NCBI GenBank assembly: GCA_016861345.1
Contig: BOLD01000003.1
Coordinates: 124,001 to 188,000 of the forward strand
Source: Oligoflexia bacterium
GTDB lineage: Bacteria; Bdellovibrionota; Bdellovibrionia; Bdellovibrionales; Bdellovibrionaceae
DNA length: 64,000 nucleotides
Direction of reading: 5' to 3'
Shown: piece by piece, positions 45,990-56,600 of the stretch
How positions within the stretch are numbered: the first letter of the stretch is position 1
How the letters are laid out: the number at the start of each line of letters is the position of its first letter
Translations under genes and position numbers: made by a program
Notes under the pieces: model-generated
The model's input: only the letters and a program-made list of their open reading frames with translations
Told to the model about the DNA's origin: nothing
Database searches by the model: none

Positions 45990-47267
45990 ATGCGCCCACT
46001 CATTTCAAATGTTCTTGTTACCTTTCTTGCGACGGTTTTGATTTTTGGCTACGGGGCGTCTGCGCACTCCGCAGAAGTCGACAAACAAGTCGAAGCAGAA
46101 GAAGCCCAAGCGGATGCTGAAGCCGCTCACGCAGAATCAAAAGAAGCAAAAAAGCGGGCTGAGGAAGAAAAACGAAAAAGAGATAAGGCTAAGTCAGAGG
46201 CCGAGGCCGCTATTGCAAAAGCAAAATCCCTTGAAGAGTCTTCAAAGAAAGAAGCAGCAGAGGCTGAAAGGGAATCTGCTCGTTTGAAATCAGAGGCCTC
46301 AGAGCTTGAAAAGCAGGCAAAAATGCTTGATGAGAAATCAGCGGCACTTCAAAAACAAATTGAAGCATCGAAAGAAAAAACAAAAAAAGCACAGAGCGCT
46401 CGTGATGAGTCTTTAGAGAAAAAGAAAAAATCAGAAGAAGAGGCAAAAAAACAGCAAAATTTAGCGGAAGAAGAAGAAAAGAAAGCTAAGGCGGCAGTCA
46501 AAGAGATGGAAGAGGCTCAAAAGGTTGCTGCCGAAGCCAAGAATAAAGAGCGAGAAGCTGTGACTTTGATGGAAAAAACAAAGGCTGAAGCTCAAAAACA
46601 GATGACTCTCTCAGGTGCTCAAGTTCAAAAATCAAAAGCTGAGAAAGCAAAATCAGAAGCAGAAAAAGCGAGAGCGGAAAGCGAAATCGCTAAAACAAAA
46701 GCAGCTCAAGAAAAATCGAAAAAAGAAGAAGAGTTATCCAATGAAGAGGCAAAAAAGGCAGAAGGTCAGCTGAAAGAAGTTGTCAAACAGGCCGAGCAAG
46801 AAAGAAAAAAACTTGAAGAGCTCAAGCGAGAAGAGCAAAAGGCTCGGGAAAATATGCTCAAGGTAAAAAATGATTTTGAAAAGCAAAGAGCTCAATCTTC
46901 AAAAGAAATTGCTCAAATTGAGTCCGACAATGCAAAGTTGAAGCGCTCAATGGCTGAAGCCGAGAATGAAATCAAAAAATCTGAAGCAGAGAATGAGAAA
47001 ATTAAGGCCGAAATAGACCGAGTTAAAAAAGAGCGGGAAAAACTTCAGGAACAAAATGAAAAGTCAAAACGAGGGGCGGACTCTTTAAAGCTTAAAACGG
47101 ACACGCTTAGAGCAGAGCTGGATGCTGAGAAAATGAGACTTGAAACAGAGAAAATCAAAGCGGAAACAGCTCAGCTTTTGGGTGAGAGCTCGTCTGAGCA
47201 ATCGGCAAAGCCCACTTCGTCAGCTCCTGCAAAGAAAGTGGAAGCTCCAAAAAAGAAGAGAAAATAA
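45990..47267 (+). CDS. Exported long coiled-coil (TolA-like composition) protein
   Basis: 425 residues; AAGGAG 7 nt before ATG. A signal peptide or anchor (residues 1-28, FGYGASAHSAE) is followed by about 370 residues almost entirely of Lys, Glu, Ala, Gln and Ser in heptad-like order (AEEAQADAEAAHAESKEAKK and similar), predicted to be one continuous coiled coil. The end is a short Ser/Pro/Lys-rich tail. Such composition occurs in TolA domain II and in periplasm-spanning rods; no TolA C-terminal domain is present, so function is open. Because composition is biased, similarity searches would be misleading. Confidence 0.8.
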   Translation: MRPLISNVLVTFLATVLIFGYGASAHSAEVDKQVEAEEAQADAEAAHAESKEAKKRAEEEKRKRDKAKSEAEAAIAKAKSLEESSKKEAAEAERESARLKSEASELEKQAKMLDEKSAALQKQIEASKEKTKKAQSARDESLEKKKKSEEEAKKQQNLAEEEEKKAKAAVKEMEEAQKVAAEAKNKEREAVTLMEKTKAEAQKQMTLSGAQVQKSKAEKAKSEAEKARAESEIAKTKAAQEKSKKEEELSNEEAKKAEGQLKEVVKQAEQERKKLEELKREEQKARENMLKVKNDFEKQRAQSSKEIAQIESDNAKLKRSMAEAENEIKKSEAENEKIKAEIDRVKKEREKLQEQNEKSKRGADSLKLKTDTLRAELDAEKMRLETEKIKAETAQLLGESSSEQSAKPTSSAPAKKVEAPKKKRK

Positions 47268-47439
47268 GCTCGAATGTTGCGACCTCAGAAGAAGTCGCAG
47301 CCTTGTTTGATAAAATTCAATATTGATTAAGCTTAAATTAAGCTAACCTTTATCAGCGCAGTGACACATGGTGTTTGGCAGGATTTTTGAATAGACAGTC
47401 TCAGTCGCAGTGCAATTAGAAACATTTGCGGAGGAGATT

Positions 47440-47832
47440 ATGAAAAATATTATTGCAGCACTTATCGTTTTGTTCTTAGTCGAAGCTTCACATGCTGAAG
47501 ATTTGTTTACTTGTTTTCTCAACAATGGCGAAACTTTAGGAATTAGTCGGAGTGCAAGTGAAAATGGAGGAAATACTATTCAGCTTGAGAAGATTTTCTT
47601 AAATGACAATCGCCCCCGTATTTCAACTGCTTTTAACCAGGCTGTGATTGTTGAATACGGTGCTAAATTTATTATTCTTTGTAATCGTGGGCGCAGTGGT
47701 TATGCACTGATCAACATAGATACTGAAGAAGAATCAGGGATAATTGATATTAATTTATTTGGAGCTCAAGTGAATGGGCTCAATATGAAAGATCAAAAGT
47801 TTCATTGCCTTCGCGGAAAAATTGTTTTGTAA
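47440..47832 (+). CDS. Small secreted protein, unknown
   Basis: 130 residues from ATG 47440 (GGAGGAG upstream). Signal peptide MKNIIAALIVLFLVEASHA. The mature region has three Cys (TCFLNN, ILCNRG, FHCLRG) and short beta-strand patterns. It resembles in size and layout the protein at 45545 but no direct similarity is visible. It converges with the Cys-rich gene (19-nt gap). No family recognised. Confidence 0.75.
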   Translation: MKNIIAALIVLFLVEASHAEDLFTCFLNNGETLGISRSASENGGNTIQLEKIFLNDNRPRISTAFNQAVIVEYGAKFIILCNRGRSGYALINIDTEEESGIIDINLFGAQVNGLNMKDQKFHCLRGKIVL

Positions 47833-47851
47833 ATGGGTTGGAAAGCCTGAG

Positions 47852-48316
47852 CTAGAAACACCTGTTCACAGCTTTTTCACTAAGACATTTCTTTTCAAAA
47901 TCGTCCCAGCGAGCGCAGGTGACTTCTTTGATGCAATTGCCCTGGATCTCACAGCGAGTGCGATAGCTGCACTTGTTTTCAAAATTATCGAAATGCTGGC
48001 AGGTCTCTGTACAAGATCCTGAGTTTACTCCTGTTGAGCAGGTCCACAACATTTTTTCCGACATACAAAGATTCTCGTGCGTATCAAATTTTTCGCAAGA
48101 AGTGTATTTCAAACATGAGCCCGAATATTCACAGCGGGTCTGATAAAAGCAGCTATTGTTAAAATTATCAAAGTATTGGCACCGTTCTTCGCAAGTCGGT
48201 AGGGGTTGATTAGTGCCACAATAAACAACATCGTTTCCCAGTCGAAGATGCTGACCAACTTGCAAATAAAATTCTCGAGCTTGGATTTGAAGTGAGAGTA
48301 AAAGAACTAGTAACAT
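47852..48316 (-). CDS. Cys-rich secreted protein with two 50-residue repeats
   Basis: 154 residues; N-terminal signal peptide MLLVLLLSLQIQA. After a short lead the sequence is two tandem repeats of about 50 residues (residues about 42-93 and 102-153) sharing C-x2-x-C-Q-x-F-D-N-F-x-N-x-C-x-Y-x-T-R-C-E-x-x-G-x-C and then a C-x-x-x-D-x-x-E-x-x-C-x-S-E-K-x-x-x-x-C tail. Eight Cys align in each unit, implying disulfide-rich modules outside the cytoplasm. No known domain recognised. MLL start is close to GGGGGCGCC, which serves as a likely SD. Confidence 0.8.
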   Translation of the reverse strand: MLLVLLLSLQIQAREFYLQVGQHLRLGNDVVYCGTNQPLPTCEERCQYFDNFNNSCFYQTRCEYSGSCLKYTSCEKFDTHENLCMSEKMLWTCSTGVNSGSCTETCQHFDNFENKCSYRTRCEIQGNCIKEVTCARWDDFEKKCLSEKAVNRCF

Positions 48317-48431
48317 GGCGCCCCCTTAATATCATGGGTATTCTGGGGTCGACGCTACTGCCTAGATTGGTCTATTTCAATTAAAAAGTGTGTGGTTGCT
48401 CAGAGTCAAAATGGCTAAATAGTTTGATAAC

Positions 48432-49895
48432 TCAATGCTTACTCTCGAACTCTGCAAGGTAAAGGTTTGAGTCATTGTTGAGCTTATAAAAGACCCGTTT
48501 TGTGTTTTGATCCCAATGGTACCATTTCACTTTGATTTCTTCTTGAACCAGAGAGCTGCTGCTCCCAATATGGAGAGTGTAGGGTGACGAGCCATCGGCG
48601 GAGATTTGCATCAGCTCGAATTGATCTGAATTAATCAATCTCTTTGCGATTTCCTTTGCTGTCCCAGTTTTAAAATTAACTTCGGTCCAGCCAATTCTTC
48701 CAGCACGCGAATGTTCGATGAGGATTTGATTTCCATTGATTTCTACCTTATCAACATCCCAATATGATGTTGGGCGGATCATTTCAATTGATTTGATCAC
48801 ATTCAATGTGCTTTTGTCTCGAAGCTGATAGGTCAGTTTGTCATCGGTCTGAAGTGTTGTGATGATTCCATCTTTTGTTGCAAATGTTTTTGGATTCAAA
48901 TTAATAGGCTTAGATTTTTTTCTAGTTTTCAGATCAAGGATATAACTTTTTTTATAGTAAGAGACGATCACATGATTTTCAGTTACAAAAATCCCGTTTG
49001 CCTGGTCAATATCATGGCCCATTTTGTAATCAAATATTTTCTGATGCGTTTGAGTGTCAAAGACCACGAACCGATCTTTATGATTATGGTAGATGGCAAT
49101 TTTCTGACCATCTGGTGAGAGAGAGGGAATGAAATCCCCATTTTCAGAGTGGCCAGGTCCAGGAATTAGGTTGTGAAAATTTCCATTTTTCCCGAATAAT
49201 TCTTCTTGTCCAAAGCGTATGGTTTCCTGTGTTTTGGTGTCAAAAAGAAAAACTCCCCAGTGTTGAGTTTTAACAGCGTAGAAACGTTGGGCGAGATCCG
49301 AATGCAATTTACTATCCTCTGGGGAGCCATTCAGCCCATATTGCGAGTTAATGGCTGTGTTGAGCTTATCGAGAGATTTATCAAGACTGAGATTGAAAAT
49401 TGTATTTCCAAATATCAGTGTCTGCTGGTCAGTCGAGAATCGCGGTTTTTCATACGTTGTATGAGTTTTAGTTAAATTGGGCAGGGTTTTAACGATTCGA
49501 AATTCAGGTGGCTTTTCAAGATCAATTTGCGTTCTGCGTTCTCGTTCTTTATCTGTCTTGACTTGATGGTCACTCTGAATTCTTAGTGTTTCTTTTACAA
49601 TCAGATCGTGAAATTCTCGGTCAGACATTTGTCCCTGTCTGACAAGAACATGGTAAGCCTGATTGAGCTTATTTTGAAAATCATTTTTGAGAGCACCAAT
49701 CGTAAAACTAGAATCGCCTTGAGCGGTGGCTAAATCCAGTCGGACAGAGAGCTCAGCCAGTTGTTGAATGACTTTGAGGTTTTGATTTAAAAAGATTTTC
49801 TGACAAGCAGGTGCTGCAACGGCTAACTGCATCTGCCAGAGTAAGGCTGATAGGCCAATGAGCTGAATAAGGAAGCGACTGATATTTTTCATCAC
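48432..49895 (-). CDS. Exported beta-propeller-like protein (paralogue 1 of 3)
   Basis: 487 residues; signal peptide ending AVAAPAC. A helical N-terminal domain (about 30-150) has the block QQLAELSVRLDLATAQGDSS, matched in the two proteins at 56721 and 58193. From about residue 155 come repeated strand units of WD40/YVTN-like type (SLSPDGQKIAIYHN, VFDTQTHQKIFDYK, VVSYYKKSYILDLKTRKK), probably a seven-bladed propeller. The start overlaps the stop of the transglutaminase-VWA gene by 4 nt, so the two are co-translated. The post-signal motif here is CQKIF rather than CExxF. Likely a periplasmic or secreted scaffold in the five-gene locus. Confidence 0.8.
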   Translation of the reverse strand: MMKNISRFLIQLIGLSALLWQMQLAVAAPACQKIFLNQNLKVIQQLAELSVRLDLATAQGDSSFTIGALKNDFQNKLNQAYHVLVRQGQMSDREFHDLIVKETLRIQSDHQVKTDKERERRTQIDLEKPPEFRIVKTLPNLTKTHTTYEKPRFSTDQQTLIFGNTIFNLSLDKSLDKLNTAINSQYGLNGSPEDSKLHSDLAQRFYAVKTQHWGVFLFDTKTQETIRFGQEELFGKNGNFHNLIPGPGHSENGDFIPSLSPDGQKIAIYHNHKDRFVVFDTQTHQKIFDYKMGHDIDQANGIFVTENHVIVSYYKKSYILDLKTRKKSKPINLNPKTFATKDGIITTLQTDDKLTYQLRDKSTLNVIKSIEMIRPTSYWDVDKVEINGNQILIEHSRAGRIGWTEVNFKTGTAKEIAKRLINSDQFELMQISADGSSPYTLHIGSSSSLVQEEIKVKWYHWDQNTKRVFYKLNNDSNLYLAEFESKH

Positions 49896-52800
49896 TCACT
49901 CCATTTCTGCAGACTTTGGAAAAGGTCTCGCTCTTGGTAGGTCATATCTCTCCAAGATCGACCAGTCAGTGTGGGGTAGGCTTCGACCAGAGCTTCAAGT
50001 AGTCTCTGTCTTGTTTCGGGTTCAAGATTCATTTCATGAGTGGCCTCGTCAATTCTGGTCAGATTGATCAGTTCTCTTAAGCCAGAAATTTGTGAAGCAT
50101 CTTGTTTTGTGATTTGAATTTGTGAAAGTGTTTTGTTGATCTGGTGCTTGTTTGGTGACAGGCGTGGGTCGATGGATAAATTTTGAAGCAGAGTTTGGAT
50201 TTCAGAGTAAAGACCGCCATTCAGTCTTTCAGTTGATGCAAAGGCCTCAGGATCAGCCTCGGTTCGAATGTTCGAAATGGACAGGAGCATTTCTTGATTG
50301 AGCGAGCGATAAGTTGGCTTTTTCGAGGAAAGCGAAGAGCTGCCTGCGAGATCAATCAGTGTTTGGTTTTGATTTTCGCCAAGAGAAACAAAATTCATAT
50401 GAATATTCACCTGAGGGGGGATAGCATTCCTGAGTGGTTGCAAGGCATTAACATTCACATGGGCTTCGCCATCTGAGAAAAGAACCATATTTGCTCTTTG
50501 GAAAAGTTTTTCCCGACCAAGACTTGATTTCGATTGATAGCTTGACCCAATCAGCTTGTAGAAATTTTCAAGAACAGATTGAATGCTCGTTCCTCCGCCA
50601 GCCTGAGTTGCATAGCTCATTTTTTTTGTTAAGAACTGCAAGGCATCTTCACGAGATGAAATGTGAACACCGGGCAGAACATGATCATTAAATGGAATCA
50701 GATAGATTTCGTGCGTTGGTCGTCCAATTGCATCCACTTCGGATAAAGCCTTATCCGCATAGGCCATTAAAAGAGCATCTACGGCCTCCATCTTGGGTCC
50801 TTGCATGGAGCCAGAAATATCGTAGTAAATAACAGATACTTTTCTTTCGATCGGATTTTTGGGATCAGGAACGCGTCTGGTCTCAAGACTGCCAATTGCA
50901 AATTGTCGACCTTGCAAGGTGGGGGCGAACATGTGTTCCCCAGGACGAGGATTCCAAAGCATCTTGGCAAAATCGAGGGGATTTCGAGTGATGATGAGAT
51001 CCTGTCGCACTTTTGGGACAAGGCTTTTATTCAGTGTGGGTTCATCTTTAAATCGGGCCTCTGGAGTTGAGTTTAATGTCATATCCACAAATTCACTGAC
51101 GGCGCCCATTTGAAGAAGGGGTTTTAATTTCCCCTTGACGAGATCATTTGCCAGCTGAACATTTCCGTTGCCACCCAGTTGAGTAAAATCATTTCCATAT
51201 TTGTTTTTGAGATATTCTTTTGAAATCGTTCCTGGGAGATCTTGTAGGGCTTTTTCAACAACGTCGAATTCTTTTGAGTTCTCATGTTTTAATGGTTCAA
51301 TCAGTTTTAATATTCTTTCTAAGCTTTGCAGTGCCTGAAGTTCTTGACGTGTGAGCTGTCGATGATCAGCCAGAGCTAAAAGCAGTCTTTTGGCTAAAAG
51401 AATTTTTGTTTGTCCCTTACGCAGCTGATTTTGAGAAAGGGCTTCGCTGATTTCTCTTTGCAGCTGACTCATTCCATTAAATTTCTCAAGTCGAGCCTCA
51501 TTTGTATGTGTTGAGATTCTTCCTCGAGATCGCTCAACCATGGACGTCCATAAGGGACTATTAAGTTTGGCCAAAATCTGCTCAGATTGTTGAGAGTATT
51601 TTGCTCCAAAACCTTCATAGATTAGACTTTCAAGATGAAGAAGTTCATTTCGCTTTAAAAGTCTTTCAACCAAGGCTTGTTGTGATTCATTATTTTGTCT
51701 TTGAGTTGATTTTGAATTTAAAATGTCTTGAATCTCACGTTCAAGATCATCTGTTTTTTCAGTCTTCTGATCTTGGGCTTGATCTTCATTCTTGTTCTCA
51801 TCATTTTTAGGCTCTTGATTTTTCTTATCGTCTTGATCCTTGTCTTTGCCTTTGCCTTTGTCTGAACCTTTTTGATCTTGATTCTTGTCCTTATCCTTCT
51901 CGTTTTTTCCTTGTTGATCTTGTTTTCCCTTTTGATTTTGTTGGTCTTTTTGATCTTGATTCTGGTCTTTCTGTTGATCATTTTCTTGCTTCTGCTGATT
52001 ATCCTGATCCTGATCATCTCTTTCAAGATCATTCTTCTGTGATGAATCTCCCGACTGATCAGGTACATTTTTCTTTGGAGTCATGTCAAAAGGTACCCAC
52101 CTTTGACCATCAAAGACCTCTAGCCAGGCGTGAGCAGGATCTGAAGAGCGAACAACGTGATATTTTTTTGAATTGATATTCTGAATTCCAGCAGAGGTTC
52201 TTCCACCAGCGATTCGCACTTGGGCACCGAGAACATCTCTCAGTAAAAGTGCTCCAATCCAAGCGGCCCCGTCACAGTTAAAGACCCGAAGATGGGCCAT
52301 GGCCATGGGATCAGGCATTTGAGTTTTTAATTGGTTGAACTTTTGTTCGATTTCTTGGAGCTGGTTTGCGCTGATCTTGTCACCTTTTGAATAATACAGA
52401 TAGCCACCATCGACTGAGATGTATTTTTCAAGCAATGTTGCAGCTTCTATTGGAGTTTTACCTTTCAGGCTTTGTGCAAAGAGAAGAAGGTCTTGAGGCC
52501 AAAGCTTCATTTCTGCAGAGCTCATTTTTGATTGCAGTCGGGGGAGGTGACCCTCGCCTGTAATTTCAACTAAAGGTAAGACGACAGGCTTGTCTGTTTG
52601 AGAGAGCAGCTTGAGCTCACCGGGGCCAACTTCTTTCACAGTGCTTTGTCCATACCGACCTGGAACTAAGCTGTAGCCATAAGGAAGTGGTATATCAACC
52701 TCTGAGCTGCCAAGTGGATCAATGATAATTTCTTTTGTTGGCTTTTGACTTGTTTGAAGTGTGGATCTTTGAACAGGTTGGCTTGTCCAAGTTTTTAAAT

Positions 52801-53545
52801 CAAACTGATCATAGATTTTCTGTCGAAGTAATTTTTTAAGAACAGGAGCATTTGTTTTCGCGATATCTACGGTCTCTTGTCCGCCGCCGCTGCCATCATT
52901 GGAAATGTCCTTATTTTCAGGTTTGTATTGGTCCTCGGGCTTATTCCATTGGGGCTTTGGCTTTGGTCCTTGATTCTTTTGCTTCTGATCTTTTTTCTGA
53001 TCTTTCTTTTGATCACTTTTCTTTTTCTGCTCTTCCTGCTTCTTTTTTTCTTCTTCTTTTTTCTTTTGTTCCTCTGTTTTTGGAAATTCAACTTTTGACT
53101 CAATCGATGATAGAATTCTTAAGGCTTCAAGGGCTGCAAAAACTTGGTTTTTAGACTTTGGCTGGTAACTGATGCGGATAATCTCATTTGCAGCGGTTCT
53201 TTTTAAAACGATGAAATCTTGATAAGGATATGAACTTAAACGGTCCACCTGGATCAACTGCGATAAAATCGGAAGCTCTTTTGCTAAGTTCTTATAAACG
53301 GCGCCGATGCGATCAGCATCCTGTCCCGCAGTCTCTAAAGGATGGGGTAAACCTTGAACGTGAATTGCTAACGACTGTCTAATTCTTAGCCACAGCTCGG
53401 GGCGAGGGGAATGATCAGATTTTTTATATAGAGTGGTCCATGCATTTTCTGCCGTTGTGAATAGAGATTCACAGCGGACTTGGGCTTGAGTGATCAAGCT
53501 TGTGGTGAGAACTATGAAAAGAAAAAATGTTTGAATAAACCTCAT
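49892..53545 (-). CDS. Exported transglutaminase-like + VWA domain protein (ViaA/CoxE-like partner)
   Basis: 1217 residues from ATG 53545, giving signal peptide MRFIQTFFLFIVLTTSLITQ and then RCESLF. A Lys/Gln/Glu-rich stretch (about 160-215) is followed by a transglutaminase-like domain with Cys424 (FNCDGAAW), His472 (HAWLEVF) and Asp487 (FDMTP). Next comes an extreme Asp/Gln/Lys/Asn-rich linker (about 490-610), a helical region, and a VWA domain with complete MIDAS: DISGSM (Asp909), GGGTSI and FSDGEA. MoxR-type ATPases commonly work with VWA proteins, and transglutaminase genes occur in the same clusters; here both are fused and exported. It is divergent from the AAA+ gene (125 nt). The SD is weak. 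Confidence 0.85.
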   Translation of the reverse strand: MRFIQTFFLFIVLTTSLITQAQVRCESLFTTAENAWTTLYKKSDHSPRPELWLRIRQSLAIHVQGLPHPLETAGQDADRIGAVYKNLAKELPILSQLIQVDRLSSYPYQDFIVLKRTAANEIIRISYQPKSKNQVFAALEALRILSSIESKVEFPKTEEQKKKEEEKKKQEEQKKKSDQKKDQKKDQKQKNQGPKPKPQWNKPEDQYKPENKDISNDGSGGGQETVDIAKTNAPVLKKLLRQKIYDQFDLKTWTSQPVQRSTLQTSQKPTKEIIIDPLGSSEVDIPLPYGYSLVPGRYGQSTVKEVGPGELKLLSQTDKPVVLPLVEITGEGHLPRLQSKMSSAEMKLWPQDLLLFAQSLKGKTPIEAATLLEKYISVDGGYLYYSKGDKISANQLQEIEQKFNQLKTQMPDPMAMAHLRVFNCDGAAWIGALLLRDVLGAQVRIAGGRTSAGIQNINSKKYHVVRSSDPAHAWLEVFDGQRWVPFDMTPKKNVPDQSGDSSQKNDLERDDQDQDNQQKQENDQQKDQNQDQKDQQNQKGKQDQQGKNEKDKDKNQDQKGSDKGKGKDKDQDDKKNQEPKNDENKNEDQAQDQKTEKTDDLEREIQDILNSKSTQRQNNESQQALVERLLKRNELLHLESLIYEGFGAKYSQQSEQILAKLNSPLWTSMVERSRGRISTHTNEARLEKFNGMSQLQREISEALSQNQLRKGQTKILLAKRLLLALADHRQLTRQELQALQSLERILKLIEPLKHENSKEFDVVEKALQDLPGTISKEYLKNKYGNDFTQLGGNGNVQLANDLVKGKLKPLLQMGAVSEFVDMTLNSTPEARFKDEPTLNKSLVPKVRQDLIITRNPLDFAKMLWNPRPGEHMFAPTLQGRQFAIGSLETRRVPDPKNPIERKVSVIYYDISGSMQGPKMEAVDALLMAYADKALSEVDAIGRPTHEIYLIPFNDHVLPGVHISSREDALQFLTKKMSYATQAGGGTSIQSVLENFYKLIGSSYQSKSSLGREKLFQRANMVLFSDGEAHVNVNALQPLRNAIPPQVNIHMNFVSLGENQNQTLIDLAGSSSLSSKKPTYRSLNQEMLLSISNIRTEADPEAFASTERLNGGLYSEIQTLLQNLSIDPRLSPNKHQINKTLSQIQITKQDASQISGLRELINLTRIDEATHEMNLEPETRQRLLEALVEAYPTLTGRSWRDMTYQERDLFQSLQKWSE

Positions 53546-53670
53546 ACCCAGGTCTTCTGCAAGGTTAATACCCAAGCTTATATTCGAGTTCACTGTATCA
53601 TCTTGAGACAAAAACGTGTGGCACATGGCTTGAATAGATAAGCTCTTAGGTTATGGAAGAGAGGTTCGTC

Positions 53671-56600
53671 ATGAAATTACAAATTTTAACAGCATTATTG
53701 ATGCCACTGCTAGTCTCAGAGGCCTCTTCTGCAGCTGCAGTGAAGTGTGAAGCTCTCTTTCGCAACATCATGCCCTCGGTTAATCGCAGTATCGAGAGAT
53801 CCCTTTCTCAATCGTGGCAGGAATCTGTTTCTGGATTAAGAAGCATCACACAGCGTGTTTACGGTCGTGATCAGGTTGTCGAAGCTCTTGCCACAGCGAT
53901 CTTGGCCAAAGAATTTGTTTGGATCAATGGTGAGCCCGGTGGAGCAAAGACCTATTTGTCCCGTCTCATGTTCCAATCGGTTTTAAATTCGATTCCCGAA
54001 AAAGACAAGCGCATCTTTGTGCTCCAATTTCACAAGTTGATTAACGAAGGTAAGATCACCGGCTTTCAAAAGTTTAAATCGATGATGGAAAGTGGTAGAT
54101 ATGAAGTTGAAACTTCAACATCACTAGTTGGGGATAAATTTCTTTTCATGATAGCCGATGAGGCCGAAAAATCTAACCCGGCAGTGTTAAACTCTTTACT
54201 AGGTGTTCTCAATGAAAGAAAAGCTTTCTTGGGCTCTCGAGTTGTTGATGCAGCTCTTTCGTCTGGAGTTTTCACATCAAATAAGACAACTGGTGAGTTT
54301 ATTCAAAGCTTCCTGGGTGATCGTCCGTCAGGAGAGGCATTGCTTGATCGAATGGCGATTAAAATACATATGGCCAATCAGCAGCTAAGCCCGAAAGAGA
54401 CTGTGGCCATGTATGATATGGTGAAAAATCCAAACTCTGTTCAAATCTCGCTTCCTTTGACTGAGCTTCAGGCGCTTGTTAATAAAGTAGAGATCCCAGA
54501 ATCAATGATGAAACAGATTGTGAGCATCGCGCGCGAGTTTGATCGTTACGCGACATCAAAAGCAGATCAATCAAGAGCGGCATTGAGATACGGCGAATCT
54601 GAGTCAGAGTATTTCCCAGCAAATCAATTTTCGACAAGATCTGTTCGTCGTCTTGTCCAAGTCTTTAAAGCCAGTCTGATTGCAAAGCAGCTCATGGATG
54701 GTGTTCCCTATGATCAGATCAGAATTGTGCCCGAGGGTAAGGACTTAGTCCTACTCTCAAAGAGCGCACTTTATGTAGGTCCTTCGCAGATTCAATTTAA
54801 AAAGTATCTTCTTTCAGAAACAAAAGATAATAAAACCACAGGCACTGTGACCGTGAAGTCCAAATATGGAACGTTAGCTCAAATGCAGGTCGAGCTCAGT
54901 CCCTTTGAAAATCAATTAAGATTACTGGATGGAGCCGGACAGGTGCAGTTTGTTCTTCACCCCTCTTCATCGGGAAAAGATTGGGAAATTCGCAGTCAGT
55001 CGTCCGAATTTGAAGGGTGGACTGTGGAGATGAAAGACGTTGCAGCATTGGATAAGAGAATTCAACAGGTGATTGCTGATAACAAGTTGAATCCAGAAAA
55101 ACCTCAGTTTGAGGTTGATAAAACAATTGATCTACTGTTGGCAAAAGGTACAGTCAAAAAGCGAACTCGAACTGAGCTTGAATCCATCAAGGCGGACTTG
55201 AATCAGTTTGCTGAAATATTAACTCGACAATTTGAACAGACGAACAATAGCAAAAAAGCTAAAAAATCTGCGCAAGAAGAAATTGTTCCTGAAAGATCTC
55301 GCAAAGAAGTGAGAGCTTTCTTGAAACAAACTCGTAGCTTGCCAGCAGATCAGCGCACTCAGCGGTACTATGATTGGATGGTCTATGAGGTCAGAGCGCT
55401 TAAAAATCGATTTATTGAATTAGAGCACTCAATCGAAGCTCATTTAACGGGTTTACTTTCAGAAAATCATCTCTATGTCTTTGGTCCGCCTGGCGGAGCA
55501 AAGACGGCACTTGCAGAAGTGATTCTGAAGGCAGAGCTGTCAAAGATGAATCATGATCAAGTCAATCAGTTTGTTCAGTCGACCTTGACGGTCATGAAAA
55601 AGGATAAAAACTTCTTAAATGCAGTGCTGACAAAGATGAGAAACGAGAAACCACAGATCTACAAAAGATTTCTTCTTCAGTTTCACAAGCTTTTGCCTGA
55701 AGGCGTATTGGTGGGTTTTCCAAAAATAGATAAGCAACTGAACGAGGGTAAAGAGGAAATTGAAACGTCGACAAGTTTGGCCTCAAAGGATTTTACTTTT
55801 GCGATCTTAGATGAAGTCGATAAAGCTAACCCGCAAACATTAACGGCACTGTTATCAATTTTAAATGAGCGAGAAGTCTTTCATGGGAACGAAGTGCTGA
55901 AAGTGGCTTTGCGCACAGCCATATTGACATCAAATAAACTGCCCAGCGAGTTCCTGGACTCTTATCATGAGGATCGTTCTGCAGGTGAGGCCGTGATGGA
56001 TCGAACTCCGAATAAGGTTTTTGTTTCTAATAAGCTATCAACTGAAGAAGCAATGACACAGTTTTTGATGAATCTCGAAAAAGGAATCTCTCCAAAGTGG
56101 AAGGGGCTTTTGGCGATGAGCGAGTTAAAGCCCATCGTGGAAGCGGTTGAATTTGAAAGTCCTGTGGTGAAAGAAATGCTGGCTTCAATCCATGAAAAAT
56201 TCTTAGCACTTCGAATTAAGAAGGAAGAAGAGTCAAAAGAAGCTCACCAAATGGATGCGCGAGAGTTCCCTGATTATTATGTGTCGGCGACAAGCTCGGC
56301 TTCGGATCGGACTTTTATCAAATTACTGGATCAGTTAAAGGCTCGTTTTATCGTTCACCAGTTGATGAATGGTGTGGCTTATAAAGATTTAAGAACAACG
56401 ATTGAAATGAAAGATTTGAATCTTTTCTTTGAGGGATTAGGATATTGGGCACCACAAAAAATTACTCCAACTTATAATCAAGATGGAATCTTGCAATTTA
56501 ATCACGAGTCTGCTGTCCTTGATGGCTTAATTTCTCAAGGCGTGCTGGATAAGCGAGTAAAATACCAAGTTGAGCAAATGAAAGACGAAGCCAAAGATTA

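Noticed and set aside
52852..53154. Hydrophobic Phe/Leu-rich plus-strand frames opposite the VWA gene
   Set aside because: They are the antisense of Lys/Glu-rich codons (TTC/CTT), which always look like membrane proteins; no SD.
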